DNA from: DATDAH01 sp036525535
GTDB taxonomy: Bacteria > Actinomycetota > Acidimicrobiia > Acidimicrobiales > DATDAH01
Length of the DNA stretch: 5,527 nt
Assembly: GCA_036525535.1 (NCBI GenBank)
Contig: DATDAH010000311.1
Location: 1 to 5,527 of the forward strand
Reading direction: 5' to 3'
Both the position numbers and the translations under genes were made by a program. Below, piece by piece: positions 1-5,527 of the stretch. Below the pieces are notes generated by a model. The model saw nothing but the letters and a program-made list of their open reading frames with translations, was not told the DNA's origin and searched no databases. How positions within the stretch are numbered: the stretch's first letter is position 1; every line of letters starts with the position of its first letter.

Positions 1-2447
1 ACGTAGTCGTGGTGGCGGAGCCACTGGAACGCCACCCAACCCCAGATCGGCGTCAGGTAGGTGGTGAACATGCGGGCCGTGAAGGTGGCGGCCACCGCCT
101 CGGCCTGGGGGATGCCCGCGGCGGTGAACCCGGCGATCATGCCCGCCTCCACCACGCCCATGCCCCCGGGGATCGGGGCGGCCCCCCCGACGAAGGAGGC
201 GAAGGAGTTGATGACCACGATCTGCAAAAGGGGCAGGGACTCCCCGTAGGCGTGCAGGGCGGCGCCGAGGACCATGGCGAACAGGAGCTGGGAGACCAGG
301 TTGCCTCCGAACAGCTGGGCGGCCTTCTTCGGTGTCGAGATCACCCCCCTGACGTTCTCCCAGGCCTCCTTGACCTGGGTGGCCACGAGGTCGTGGACCC
401 GGTGACGCAAGCGCGGGACCACGATGACGGCCACGAGGACGACGGCCACGACCACCACGACCGCCACGAGCCAGCCCGGGACGCTGTCCCCACTGGTGTT
501 GATGTCGAAGGACGAGCCGGTGAGCACGAGGCCGGTGACCACCAGCACGATCTGCACGATGAAGCCGGCAACCGAGTTCAGGACGCCGGAGCTGACCGCC
601 ACGGTGGGGGGCAGGCCCTGCTTCTGGAAGAAGCGGATGGACAGCGTGGCGTTGGCCGCCGTGCCGCCGACCAGCCCGGTGAACGCCTGGGCGTACTGGA
701 CCACGGTCACGGGTCGGAGCGGAAGGGTCGTCGATACCGAGCCCAGCATGGCCACGGACTGGCTCAAGGGCGGGAGCTGGGCGAGCACGGCGGTGACCAC
801 GACCCACTCCCAGATGGCGCCCTTGAAGACGTCCCCCATGGCGGCCACGCCGGCGAGCTGCACGACGAGCAGGTAGACGCCGAGGGCGAAGGCGGCGGCG
901 AGGACGATCTTGGCGAGCGAGAAGCGGCGGAGGGCGGCCAGCTCGGGCGGGTCGATGCCGGTGAGGGTCGCGCCCGCCTCGCGTAGGTCGCCCAGGAGGA
1001 CCTTCAGGTCCTCGAAGGTGGAGCGGGAGCGCCCGGAAAGGGCCGCAGGCTCGAGATACGGGAGTACGGCGGCGAGGCCCTCGGTCCCTCGGCCCCGCTG
1101 GGCCGCGGCCAGGGCCCGGTCGACGCCCACGAGGTCGGCGGTCACCACGAGGAGCTGAGCGTCGTCGAGGGCAAGGTGATCCTGCGGGGCCGAGGTCTCG
1201 GCCCGGTCCATGCGCACCAAGCCGGTGTGGCCGTTGGCGTCGACGGTCACGCGCTGTCCCGTGATGTCCCCATGGGCGATCTCGGCCCCGTGGAGGCAGG
1301 CGAGGTTGGCCCAGGCGTCGTCGAGCACGGCGTCGTCGATCCGGTCGACATCGAGCTCGGCGAGGCGTTCCCCAGGGGGGTTGCGGACGACCAGCAGGGC
1401 GTCCTCTCGGGCCCCAGCGATCCCGACGGCGACCAGGCCCGGTACCCGAGCCCCGCTGCGCTCGGCCAGGAGCAGGACCAGAGCCTCGTGTTCGACCTGC
1501 TGGCCGCGGCGGAGGGACACCGTCGGGCCGGCGTCCTTGTACCAGACGAAGCGCCAGATCTTGGCGAACAGGCGGGCGTCGGTGCTGTCGCGACCGACGA
1601 CCTCCACGGCCAGCGGGTCGTCGCCGTCGGTCACAAAGGCGGTGTGGCCCCAGGTCTGCTCAGGGTCCAGGCGGACGCCGTCGTTCGGTACGCCGAGGTC
1701 ACGGAGTGAGCCGGCGACCTGGTGGAGGGCGGGTGTCCCCCCGGGTGAGCCGAAGGCGAAGTGGGCGACGGCGGCCGCTCCCCACGAGAGGACCATGGTG
1801 GCCAACACCGAGACGGGAAGGCCCTCGGCCAGGTAGACGGCGGCGAGGGCGGAGAGCCAGAACACGAGCTCGACCATCCGACGGGTGGGGCGGGTGAGAA
1901 AGGGCCGGGCGGCGAGGAGGACGGCGATGGACGCGGCCAGGGGCACGACCGGGAAGTCCGGGTTGAGCCCGGCGAAGTCGGTTCCGGCGTCCTTCAGGGC
2001 CTGGGTGATGTCGACCAGCTCCGAGAGGAGCGCAGCGATGCCCAGCCCGACGGCGAATGCCACGACCAGGGTGAGGAGCAGGCGGGTACGGCGGGCCACC
2101 AGGGCGCTGACCACCAACCCCCCCGCCACGATCGGACCCAGCCGGTAGAGGACCTCGCACACGCCGGTCAATCCGTCGGGCAGGGCGGCCACGACGGCGA
2201 ACACCTTCGCCTCGATGGCGGTGATCGACGTGACGCTGGCGGAGATCGCGGCGATCAGCACGATGGCGGTGAGTATCCGGGCGACATCACTCGGCCGTCG
2301 GCGCACCGCGCCGGGGGCCACGATCCCGAAGACCGACGACGTCCAGCGTCGTTGGATCACCGAGGTCAGGACCGGCAGGAAACCCCCCGGCTCGGCGTCG
2401 CCTGCCGGGTCCGGGTCGAACTCGGTGGTCGGGGCGTCGGCGGTCAT
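1..2447 (-). CDS. Flippase-like (lysylphosphatidylglycerol synthase TM family) membrane protein with internal kinase-like domain, 3' end off window
   Basis: An open frame of 815 codons with no stop runs off the left edge; probably only the last few tens of residues are missing. Residues 57-230 hold about six hydrophobic segments. Residues 235-500 are soluble and kinase-like: K296 in FAKIWR, E321 in VEHEA, H392-G393-D394 where the catalytic loop belongs, and D414 at the DFG position. Residues 508-815 hold many membrane segments and the PIPGGMGVVEAG signature (758-769) of the UPF0104/PF03706 flippase-like family. The family is linked to lipid or glycolipid handling; the substrate here is unknown. 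The GNAT-like synthase domain of true MprF is not seen. The residue normally Asn in the catalytic loop is Arg (R399), and DFG reads D-R-A, so the kinase part may be inactive. The start is fixed by an in-frame TAA at 2477-2475 with no other start between; the GGGACGGGG ribosome site at 2459-2451 is weak. Family call is firm, function is inferred. Confidence 0.88.
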   Translation of the reverse strand, partial: MTADAPTTEFDPDPAGDAEPGGFLPVLTSVIQRRWTSSVFGIVAPGAVRRRPSDVARILTAIVLIAAISASVTSITAIEAKVFAVVAALPDGLTGVCEVLYRLGPIVAGGLVVSALVARRTRLLLTLVVAFAVGLGIAALLSELVDITQALKDAGTDFAGLNPDFPVVPLAASIAVLLAARPFLTRPTRRMVELVFWLSALAAVYLAEGLPVSVLATMVLSWGAAAVAHFAFGSPGGTPALHQVAGSLRDLGVPNDGVRLDPEQTWGHTAFVTDGDDPLAVEVVGRDSTDARLFAKIWRFVWYKDAGPTVSLRRGQQVEHEALVLLLAERSGARVPGLVAVGIAGAREDALLVVRNPPGERLAELDVDRIDDAVLDDAWANLACLHGAEIAHGDITGQRVTVDANGHTGLVRMDRAETSAPQDHLALDDAQLLVVTADLVGVDRALAAAQRGRGTEGLAAVLPYLEPAALSGRSRSTFEDLKVLLGDLREAGATLTGIDPPELAALRRFSLAKIVLAAAFALGVYLLVVQLAGVAAMGDVFKGAIWEWVVVTAVLAQLPPLSQSVAMLGSVSTTLPLRPVTVVQYAQAFTGLVGGTAANATLSIRFFQKQGLPPTVAVSSGVLNSVAGFIVQIVLVVTGLVLTGSSFDINTSGDSVPGWLVAVVVVVAVVLVAVIVVPRLRHRVHDLVATQVKEAWENVRGVISTPKKAAQLFGGNLVSQLLFAMVLGAALHAYGESLPLLQIVVINSFASFVGGAAPIPGGMGVVEAGMIAGFTAAGIPQAEAVAATFTARMFTTYLTPIWGWVAFQWLRHHDY

Positions 2448-2471
2448 CGGCCCCGTCCCGTCACCGCGCCG

Positions 2472-2477
2472 ATCTTA
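2472..2477 (-). promoter_or_regulatory. Possible -10 box (TAAGAT) before the flippase-like gene
   Basis: TAAGAT on the minus strand fits the actinobacterial TAnnnT -10 pattern and would place a transcript start about 15-20 bases before the ATG at 2447. No convincing -35 box lies 16-18 bases upstream. It would let this gene be transcribed separately from the decarboxylase. The rest of the 68-base gap has no clear hairpin terminator, only a direct repeat of CCCTGGGG at 2495-2502 and 2508-2515 (plus-strand reading). Weak call. Confidence 0.22.
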
Positions 2478-2515
2478 GGTTGAGCGTGCTGGGGCCCTGG
2501 GGGGACACCCTGGGG

Positions 2516-3907
2516 TCAGCAGATCTTGCCGCGGTGGTGGGGCTGGTGGCCCCGTCGGCCCGGGAGCTCGGCGGGGGTCGCGCCCAGCTCCTCCACGCAG
2601 CGCCGAAAGTCGGTCACGAGGATGTCCGCCATGTCCGAGCTCATGCCTTCCCGCACCACGACTCTGAGCACCGAGACATGGTCGGCGTCGGCCGCCAAGG
2701 TGTAGGCGGGCACGATCCAGCCTCGTTCCTTCATCTTGTCGCTCACGTCGTAGGCGGTGAACCCGGCGTCGTCCACGATCCGGAAGCAGACCAGCGGCAG
2801 TGCGTCGGGCTTGCTCATCAGCTCGGCGTAGGGACTGGCCGCAACCAGGTCGCTGAGGTAGGCGGCGGTGTCGGACAAGCGGGTCATCACGTCGGTGTAC
2901 CCCTGCCGGCCCATACGGAGGAAGTTGTAGTACTGGGCGATGATCTGACTGGCCCCCCGGGAGAAGTTCAGGTCGAAGGTGGGCTGGTCGCCTCCGAGGT
3001 AGTTGGTGTGGAAGATCAGGTCCTCGGGCAGCTCGCTCTTGTCGCGCCAGAGGGCCCAGCCGACGCCGGGGTAGACGAGGCCGTACTTGTGGCCGGAGGC
3101 GTTGATCGACTTCACCCGGGGCAGGCGGAAGTCCCATTTGAGGCCGGGCTGGGTGAACGGGGCGACGAAGGCGCCGCTGGCCCCGTCCACGTGGAGAGGC
3201 ACGTCGTTGCCCGTGCGCTCCTCAATGTCGTCGAGGGCCGCGGACAGCTCGCCGATGGGCTCGAACTCACCGGTGTAGGTCGAGCCGAGGATGCCGACGA
3301 CGCCGATGGTGTTCTCGTCCACCTGGGCCATGGCCAGCTCCGGGTCGATGACGGTGCGCTCGGGGGTGATCGGGATCAGCCGGGGCTCGACATCGAAATA
3401 GCGGACGAACTTCTCCCAGCAGACCTGGACGGTCTCGCTCATCACCAGGTTGGGCTTTTCGATGGACTTGCCTGCTGCCTGCTGGCGGGTCCGCCAGCGC
3501 CACTTCATGGCCAGCCCCGCCAGGTGGATCGCCTCCGAGGACCCGACAGTTGCTGTCCCCATGGCGTGCTCCGCGTCGTCGGCGTGGAAGAGGTCGGCCA
3601 GGATGCTCACGCACCGGTTCTGGATCTCGGTGGTCTGGGGGTACTCGTCCTGGTCGATGCTGTTGACGTTGAGGCTCTCGGTCATCAGGGCTTCGGCCTC
3701 GGGCTCCATCCAGGTGGTCACGAAGGTGGCCAGGTTGAGGGCGGGGTTCCCGTCCAGGGCCAGCTCGTCGTGGATGATCTGGTACGCGAGCCGGGCCGGC
3801 ATCTCGCCGTCCGGGAGCCGGTACTTGGGGATCGGTTCCGACAGGTAGCGGCTGCCGTAGGTGGGGGCGAGATCGTCGTTGCCGTCGTTTTTGCTGTGTT
3901 GGAACAT
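2516..3907 (-). CDS. gadB: Glutamate decarboxylase (PLP-dependent, EC 4.1.1.15)
   Basis: Converts L-glutamate to GABA and CO2 in the cytoplasm, using up a proton; the family serves acid resistance and GABA metabolism. The 463 residues match the usual length (E. coli GadB has 466) and align end to end from memory with E. coli and M. tuberculosis GadB. Visible active-site features: TF at 61-62, GSSEA at 122-126 (phosphate site), Q161, T210, HVD at 239-241 (D241 binds the pyridine nitrogen), and SGHKYG at 271-276 with K274 as the PLP Schiff-base lysine. E165 stands where E. coli has His167, as in the mycobacterial enzyme. The C-terminus is His-rich (H454, H457, H458), in the region where E. coli His465 acts as a pH latch. 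The ATG at 3907 was chosen for its AGAAGGA ribosome site; a GTG at 3931 adds 8 residues without one. It lies 54 bases after the upstream membrane gene, so cotranscription is likely. No GadC antiporter is next to it. Confidence 0.96.
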   Translation of the reverse strand: MFQHSKNDGNDDLAPTYGSRYLSEPIPKYRLPDGEMPARLAYQIIHDELALDGNPALNLATFVTTWMEPEAEALMTESLNVNSIDQDEYPQTTEIQNRCVSILADLFHADDAEHAMGTATVGSSEAIHLAGLAMKWRWRTRQQAAGKSIEKPNLVMSETVQVCWEKFVRYFDVEPRLIPITPERTVIDPELAMAQVDENTIGVVGILGSTYTGEFEPIGELSAALDDIEERTGNDVPLHVDGASGAFVAPFTQPGLKWDFRLPRVKSINASGHKYGLVYPGVGWALWRDKSELPEDLIFHTNYLGGDQPTFDLNFSRGASQIIAQYYNFLRMGRQGYTDVMTRLSDTAAYLSDLVAASPYAELMSKPDALPLVCFRIVDDAGFTAYDVSDKMKERGWIVPAYTLAADADHVSVLRVVVREGMSSDMADILVTDFRRCVEELGATPAELPGRRGHQPHHRGKIC

Positions 3908-3911
3908 GATG

Positions 3912-3918
3912 TCCTTCT
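3912..3918 (-). promoter_or_regulatory. Ribosome binding site deciding the gadB start
   Basis: AGAAGGA on the minus strand sits 4 bases before the ATG at 3907. The in-frame GTG at 3931 has no purine-rich stretch at the right distance. The shorter protein also has an N-terminus of about the same length as known glutamate decarboxylases. Confidence 0.6.
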
Positions 3919-3961
3919 GGTCGTCCACCACGATGATTCCACGACCGGGGCGAACCCTTCA

Positions 3962-4573
3962 TCATTCGTCGGGGGTGATCTCGATCCGGGCGGCCACGAG
4001 GAAGCAGACGGCGCCCAGGAAGGTGCCGCTGTTGGCCACGCTCGCGTCCAGGAGGTCCCCGGTGTCGGGCACGACGTAGGCGGCGATGGCAGAGGCCATG
4101 AAGAAGACCGAGCCGAGCAGGTTGAGCGCGCTCACCCACCAGGGTCTACCGGCGTGCCATGGCGGCGAGCCGAGGCTCTTCACCGCCAGCCCGCTGGCCA
4201 CGAGGAAGCACACCGAGCCGATGAAGTCAGGCGACCACACCCGCAAGTTCTCCTGCTGCGCGTCGAGCCCGCTCAGGCGGGCGGCGGCGGTGGTGATGTT
4301 GAACCAGAGCGTGCCGATGAGCTGGATCCCGGCAGCGGCCCAGGCCAGGTCGGACGGTCGCCAGGCCCGCAGGCGACCGTCGGTGGTCGCCAGGTACTGC
4401 AGCGTCGCCGCGCTGGTGAAGAAGAGCGAGCCGATGAAGAAGATGAGGACGACCGTGTTGGGCGCCACCAGCTTTGCGAACCCCGGGACGGATCCCAGAG
4501 CAAAGCAGAACGAGCCCACCATGAAGAGGGCGTCCATCCACCAGGCCTGTCCCCGGTGGGTCCCTGCGCTCAC
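3962..4573 (-). CDS. Six-helix membrane protein made of three YrhK-like hairpin repeats
   Basis: The product has about 203 residues and is almost wholly hydrophobic. Numbering from a possible GTG at 4588, it holds three similar units, each a helix with a G-S/T-x-x-F motif followed by a helix with F-I/L-G-S/A-x-x-F. The first motif falls at residues 25, 92 and 159 (exact 67-residue period), the second at 53, 124 and 192. Units one and three both open with a WW pair (16-17 and 150-151). The pattern resembles the YrhK-like domain, whose function is not known to me. The GTG at 4573 was chosen because CAGGA lies 6 bases upstream; the GTG at 4588 has no ribosome site and lies only 6 bases from a strong stem-loop. 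The ATG at 4537 would remove the start of helix one. It ends 54 bases before gadB, so a linked role is inferred. Membrane assignment is firm, function unknown. Confidence 0.85.
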   Translation of the reverse strand: MSAGTHRGQAWWMDALFMVGSFCFALGSVPGFAKLVAPNTVVLIFFIGSLFFTSAATLQYLATTDGRLRAWRPSDLAWAAAGIQLIGTLWFNITTAAARLSGLDAQQENLRVWSPDFIGSVCFLVASGLAVKSLGSPPWHAGRPWWVSALNLLGSVFFMASAIAAYVVPDTGDLLDASVANSGTFLGAVCFLVAARIEITPDE

Positions 4574-4579
4574 CGTCGA

Positions 4580-4584
4580 TCCTG
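4580..4584 (-). promoter_or_regulatory. Ribosome binding site deciding the start of the three-repeat membrane gene
   Basis: CAGGA on the minus strand lies 6 bases before the GTG at 4573. If the GTG at 4588 were used instead, this site would be inside the coding region and the start would have no clear ribosome site. Confidence 0.45.
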
Positions 4585-4594
4585 TCACGCCTGC

Positions 4595-4629
4595 ACCGGC
4601 GGGCCGACCGACGTGGTCGGCCCGCCGGT
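4595..4629 (-). terminator. Perfect 15-bp stem-loop between the two membrane genes (terminator or attenuator)
   Basis: Positions 4595-4609 pair without mismatch with 4615-4629 around a five-base loop (4610-4614); 13 of the 15 pairs are G-C. It begins 14 bases after the DUF7144 stop codon. No U-run follows on the minus strand, which is common for hairpin terminators in high-GC actinobacteria but also fits an RNA processing or stabilising element. It ends only 21 bases before the preferred start at 4573, leaving no room for a separate promoter after it. Some read-through, or a promoter overlapping it, is therefore needed to express the downstream genes. Confidence 0.7.
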
Positions 4630-4643
4630 ACCGACGACGATGG

Positions 4644-5051
4644 TCAGCGCTCGGCGGCGATGTCCCGCCCGTGGGCGGTGAGGGCCCAGATCACGGCCAC
4701 GCAGATGGCGATCATGATCGAGCTCCAGACGGGCTGGATCGGCAGCCACACGAAGTTGGCCACTGCGCTCAGGAGGGCGACGAACACCCCGACCGTGCGG
4801 GCCAGCACGTTGCCGGAGAAGATGCCGAGTCCCGCCAGGAAGACGAGGATCCCGATGATCAAGTGGATCCAACCCCATTGGGTCGTGTCCAGCTTGACCA
4901 CGTAGTCCTCGGTCACGGCGAAGCGGTCGTCGTTGATGATGGCCCCGAGCCCGGCCAACCCCTGGAAGATGCCGATCATCATCAGCATGAACGCCGCGAA
5001 CGCCGACCACCCGATCGCTGCGCCACTGACTTCCCTGTCCATGTTCTCCAT
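4644..5051 (-). CDS. DUF7144-type four-helix membrane protein
   Basis: The product has 135 residues with four hydrophobic segments at roughly 14-36, 61-80, 83-104 and 107-124. Conserved-looking stretches match what I recall of the actinobacterial DUF7144 family: an N-terminal GW (14-15), a DTTQWGWIHLIIG stretch at 55-67, WLP-x-x-P-x-WS at 102-110 and ALTAHGRD at 123-130. No biochemical role is known to me for this family. The start at 5051 is chosen because AGAAGGGA lies 7 bases upstream; an in-frame ATG at 5078 would add 9 residues, but it has no ribosome site and lies within a small palindrome. It is the first gene of the minus-strand group, followed by a strong stem-loop and then the three-repeat membrane gene and gadB. 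The family call is good; an envelope or acid-stress role is inferred from neighbours only. Confidence 0.87.
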   Translation of the reverse strand: MENMDREVSGAAIGWSAFAAFMLMMIGIFQGLAGLGAIINDDRFAVTEDYVVKLDTTQWGWIHLIIGILVFLAGLGIFSGNVLARTVGVFVALLSAVANFVWLPIQPVWSSIMIAICVAVIWALTAHGRDIAAER

Positions 5052-5058
5052 GTGCTGT

Positions 5059-5066
5059 TCCCTTCT
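5059..5066 (-). promoter_or_regulatory. Ribosome binding site of the DUF7144 gene
   Basis: AGAAGGGA on the minus strand, 7 bases before the ATG at 5051. This is the best ribosome site in the window and favours 5051 over the in-frame ATG at 5078. Confidence 0.65.
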
Positions 5067-5071
5067 GGCTG

Positions 5072-5085
5072 GGACCATCTGGTCC
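5072..5085. promoter_or_regulatory. Short palindrome in the DUF7144 leader (possible operator or RNA hairpin)
   Basis: GGACCA (5072-5077) and TGGTCC (5080-5085) form perfect six-base arms with a two-base spacer. The palindrome lies 21-34 bases before the start codon and just downstream of the possible -10 box at 5097-5102, a position suited to a repressor site. In RNA it could also fold as a 5-bp stem with a four-base loop. No regulator gene is visible nearby, so this is a candidate only. Confidence 0.3.
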
Positions 5086-5096
5086 TCGCCGTGAAC

Positions 5097-5102
5097 AACC
5101 TA
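5097..5102 (-). promoter_or_regulatory. Possible -10 box (TAGGTT) for the minus-strand gene group
   Basis: TAGGTT on the minus strand fits TAnnnT and would start a transcript roughly 40 bases before the DUF7144 ATG. The nearest -35-like element (GTGACG) is about 21 bases upstream, which is too far for a standard promoter. Some promoter is expected in this divergent gap, but this exact placement is uncertain. Confidence 0.25.
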
Positions 5103-5115
5103 GGAGATGCGCCTA

Positions 5116-5149
5116 CGCCGGAGCGTCACCCCGATCGGATGATCCGGCG
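5116..5149. repeat. Inverted repeat with central palindrome in the divergent intergenic region
   Basis: CGCCGGA (5116-5122) is the reverse complement of TCCGGCG (5143-5149), with a 20-base spacer that includes the palindrome CCGATCGG (5131-5138). The octamer CCGGCGCC then occurs twice in tandem (5144-5151 and 5152-5159). In sequence this GC-rich such short repeats can arise by chance, but the place between divergent genes is where an operator would sit. Confidence 0.25.
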
Positions 5150-5180
5150 CCCCGGCGCCTCCGGCGGCTACAAAGCACGG

Positions 5181-5527
5181 GTGATCACCGACGTCGAGGG
5201 TGTGGCGGTCGGGCACTGGACCGCCCCCGACGGGTCCACCGGGTGCACCGTGGTCCGCCTGCCCGAGGGGACCGTGGCCTCGGGGGAGTTCCGGGGCGGG
5301 GCCCCGGCGACCCGCGACGCCGTCCTGCTGGCCCCGGACAAGACCGTCGCCCGCTTGGACGCCGTGGTCCTCAGCGGTCGGTCGGTCTTCGGCCTGGCCG
5401 CGGTCGACGGTGCGTTGGAGGTCCTCGTGGAGGCCGGGGTCGGCCTGGACACGCCAGGGGGGAAGGTCCCCATCGTGGTCGGCCTCGGTCTGTTCGACCT
5501 GACCCAGGGGGACCCCGCGGTCCGTCC
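5181..5527 (+). CDS. P1-family (DmpA-like, MEROPS S58) peptidase, N-terminal part only
   Basis: An open frame of 115 codons runs off the right edge. The N-terminus carries family hallmarks: ITDVEGVAVGHW (2-13), GCTVV (21-25), the RGGAPATRD stretch (38-46), AVVLSGRSVFGLAAVDG (61-77) and a VPIVVGLGLFDL region (96-107). Members are self-cleaving N-terminal-nucleophile hydrolases (aminopeptidases, beta-peptidases). The nucleophile serine lies in the missing C-terminal half, so activity cannot be judged. Relatives as I recall them usually read GGS where this one has GRS (66-68). The GTG at 5181 places ITDV at the very N-terminus, as in relatives; an in-frame ATG at 5139 would add 14 residues. Neither has a good ribosome site. 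TACAAA at 5169-5174 could serve as a -10 box for a leaderless transcript starting at the GTG. It is divergent from the minus-strand group, with no evident functional link. Confidence 0.85.
   Translation, partial: MITDVEGVAVGHWTAPDGSTGCTVVRLPEGTVASGEFRGGAPATRDAVLLAPDKTVARLDAVVLSGRSVFGLAAVDGALEVLVEAGVGLDTPGGKVPIVVGLGLFDLTQGDPAVR

Noticed and set aside
9..986. 325-codon plus-strand open frame
   Set aside because: Antisense to the flippase-like gene, whose protein shows clear membrane segments and the PIPGG motif. The plus-strand product is low-complexity G/H/D-rich sequence.
1699..2160. 153-codon minus-strand open frame in another frame of the large gene
   Set aside because: Arg/Pro-rich frame-shadow product; the true frame in the same stretch encodes coherent hydrophobic helices.
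2448..2515. Search for a terminator after gadB
   Set aside because: The GC-rich gap holds a direct repeat (CCCTGGGG twice) but no inverted repeat able to form a good stem, so no terminator is called.
3908..3931. GTG at 3931 as the gadB start
   Set aside because: No ribosome site at proper spacing, whereas the ATG at 3907 has AGAAGGA and gives a family-typical N-terminus. Not excluded.
2480..4681. 733-codon open frame on the plus strand, antisense to gadB and its neighbour
   Set aside because: It is the GC-rich shadow of the minus-strand genes: biased composition full of G, H, D, V and E, no recognisable domain, and it spans two well-supported genes and their gap.
4585..5010. 141-codon minus-strand open frame overlapping the DUF7144 gene
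   Set aside because: Different frame from the DUF7144 protein, H/R/G-rich with no membrane pattern, and it runs through the strong stem-loop.
5168..5473. 101-codon minus-strand open frame opposite the peptidase
   Set aside because: The plus-strand frame has clear P1-peptidase motifs; this one is a T/R/P-rich shadow.
1..5527. tRNA, rRNA, riboswitch, CRISPR, insertion sequence or attachment site
   Set aside because: No regularly spaced repeats, no transposase-like product, no terminal inverted repeats and no recognisable RNA-gene sequence were seen; nearly all bases are within the five coding regions.

Overview
The window is very GC-rich, with strong G/C preference at third codon positions and GTG starts. 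This, together with protein families typical of Actinomycetota (a mycobacterial-style glutamate decarboxylase, a DUF7144 membrane protein, and a flippase-like protein with a built-in kinase-like domain), points to a high-GC actinobacterium. An uncultured lineage such as Acidimicrobiia would fit, but the sequence does not settle the taxon. No mobile element, CRISPR array, tRNA or rRNA is visible, and the region reads as ordinary chromosome.

Layout: four genes lie on the minus strand and one partial gene on the plus strand. Read in the direction of minus-strand transcription (right to left) they are: a 135-residue DUF7144 membrane protein (5051 to 4644); a perfect 15-bp stem-loop (4629 to 4595); a membrane protein of about 203 residues built from three copies of a YrhK-like helical hairpin (4573 to 3962); a complete PLP-dependent glutamate decarboxylase (3907 to 2516); and, after a 68-base gap, a large protein running off the left edge (2447 to before 1). 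The large protein has an N-terminal membrane domain, a degenerate kinase-like domain and a lysylphosphatidylglycerol-synthase/flippase-like membrane domain. On the plus strand a P1-family (DmpA-like) peptidase begins at about 5181 and runs off the right edge. The 129 bases between the two divergent genes hold short palindromes and a possible -10 box.

How the genes may work together (inference): the decarboxylase consumes a cytoplasmic proton as it makes GABA and CO2. Its two close upstream neighbours are small multi-helix membrane proteins, and no GadC-type glutamate/GABA antiporter is present. The three-hairpin protein recalls, in layout only, the HdeD membrane protein of the enterobacterial acid-fitness island. 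A small acid- or envelope-stress module is therefore possible. The downstream flippase-like gene could extend the theme to the membrane surface, but it may be a separate transcription unit.
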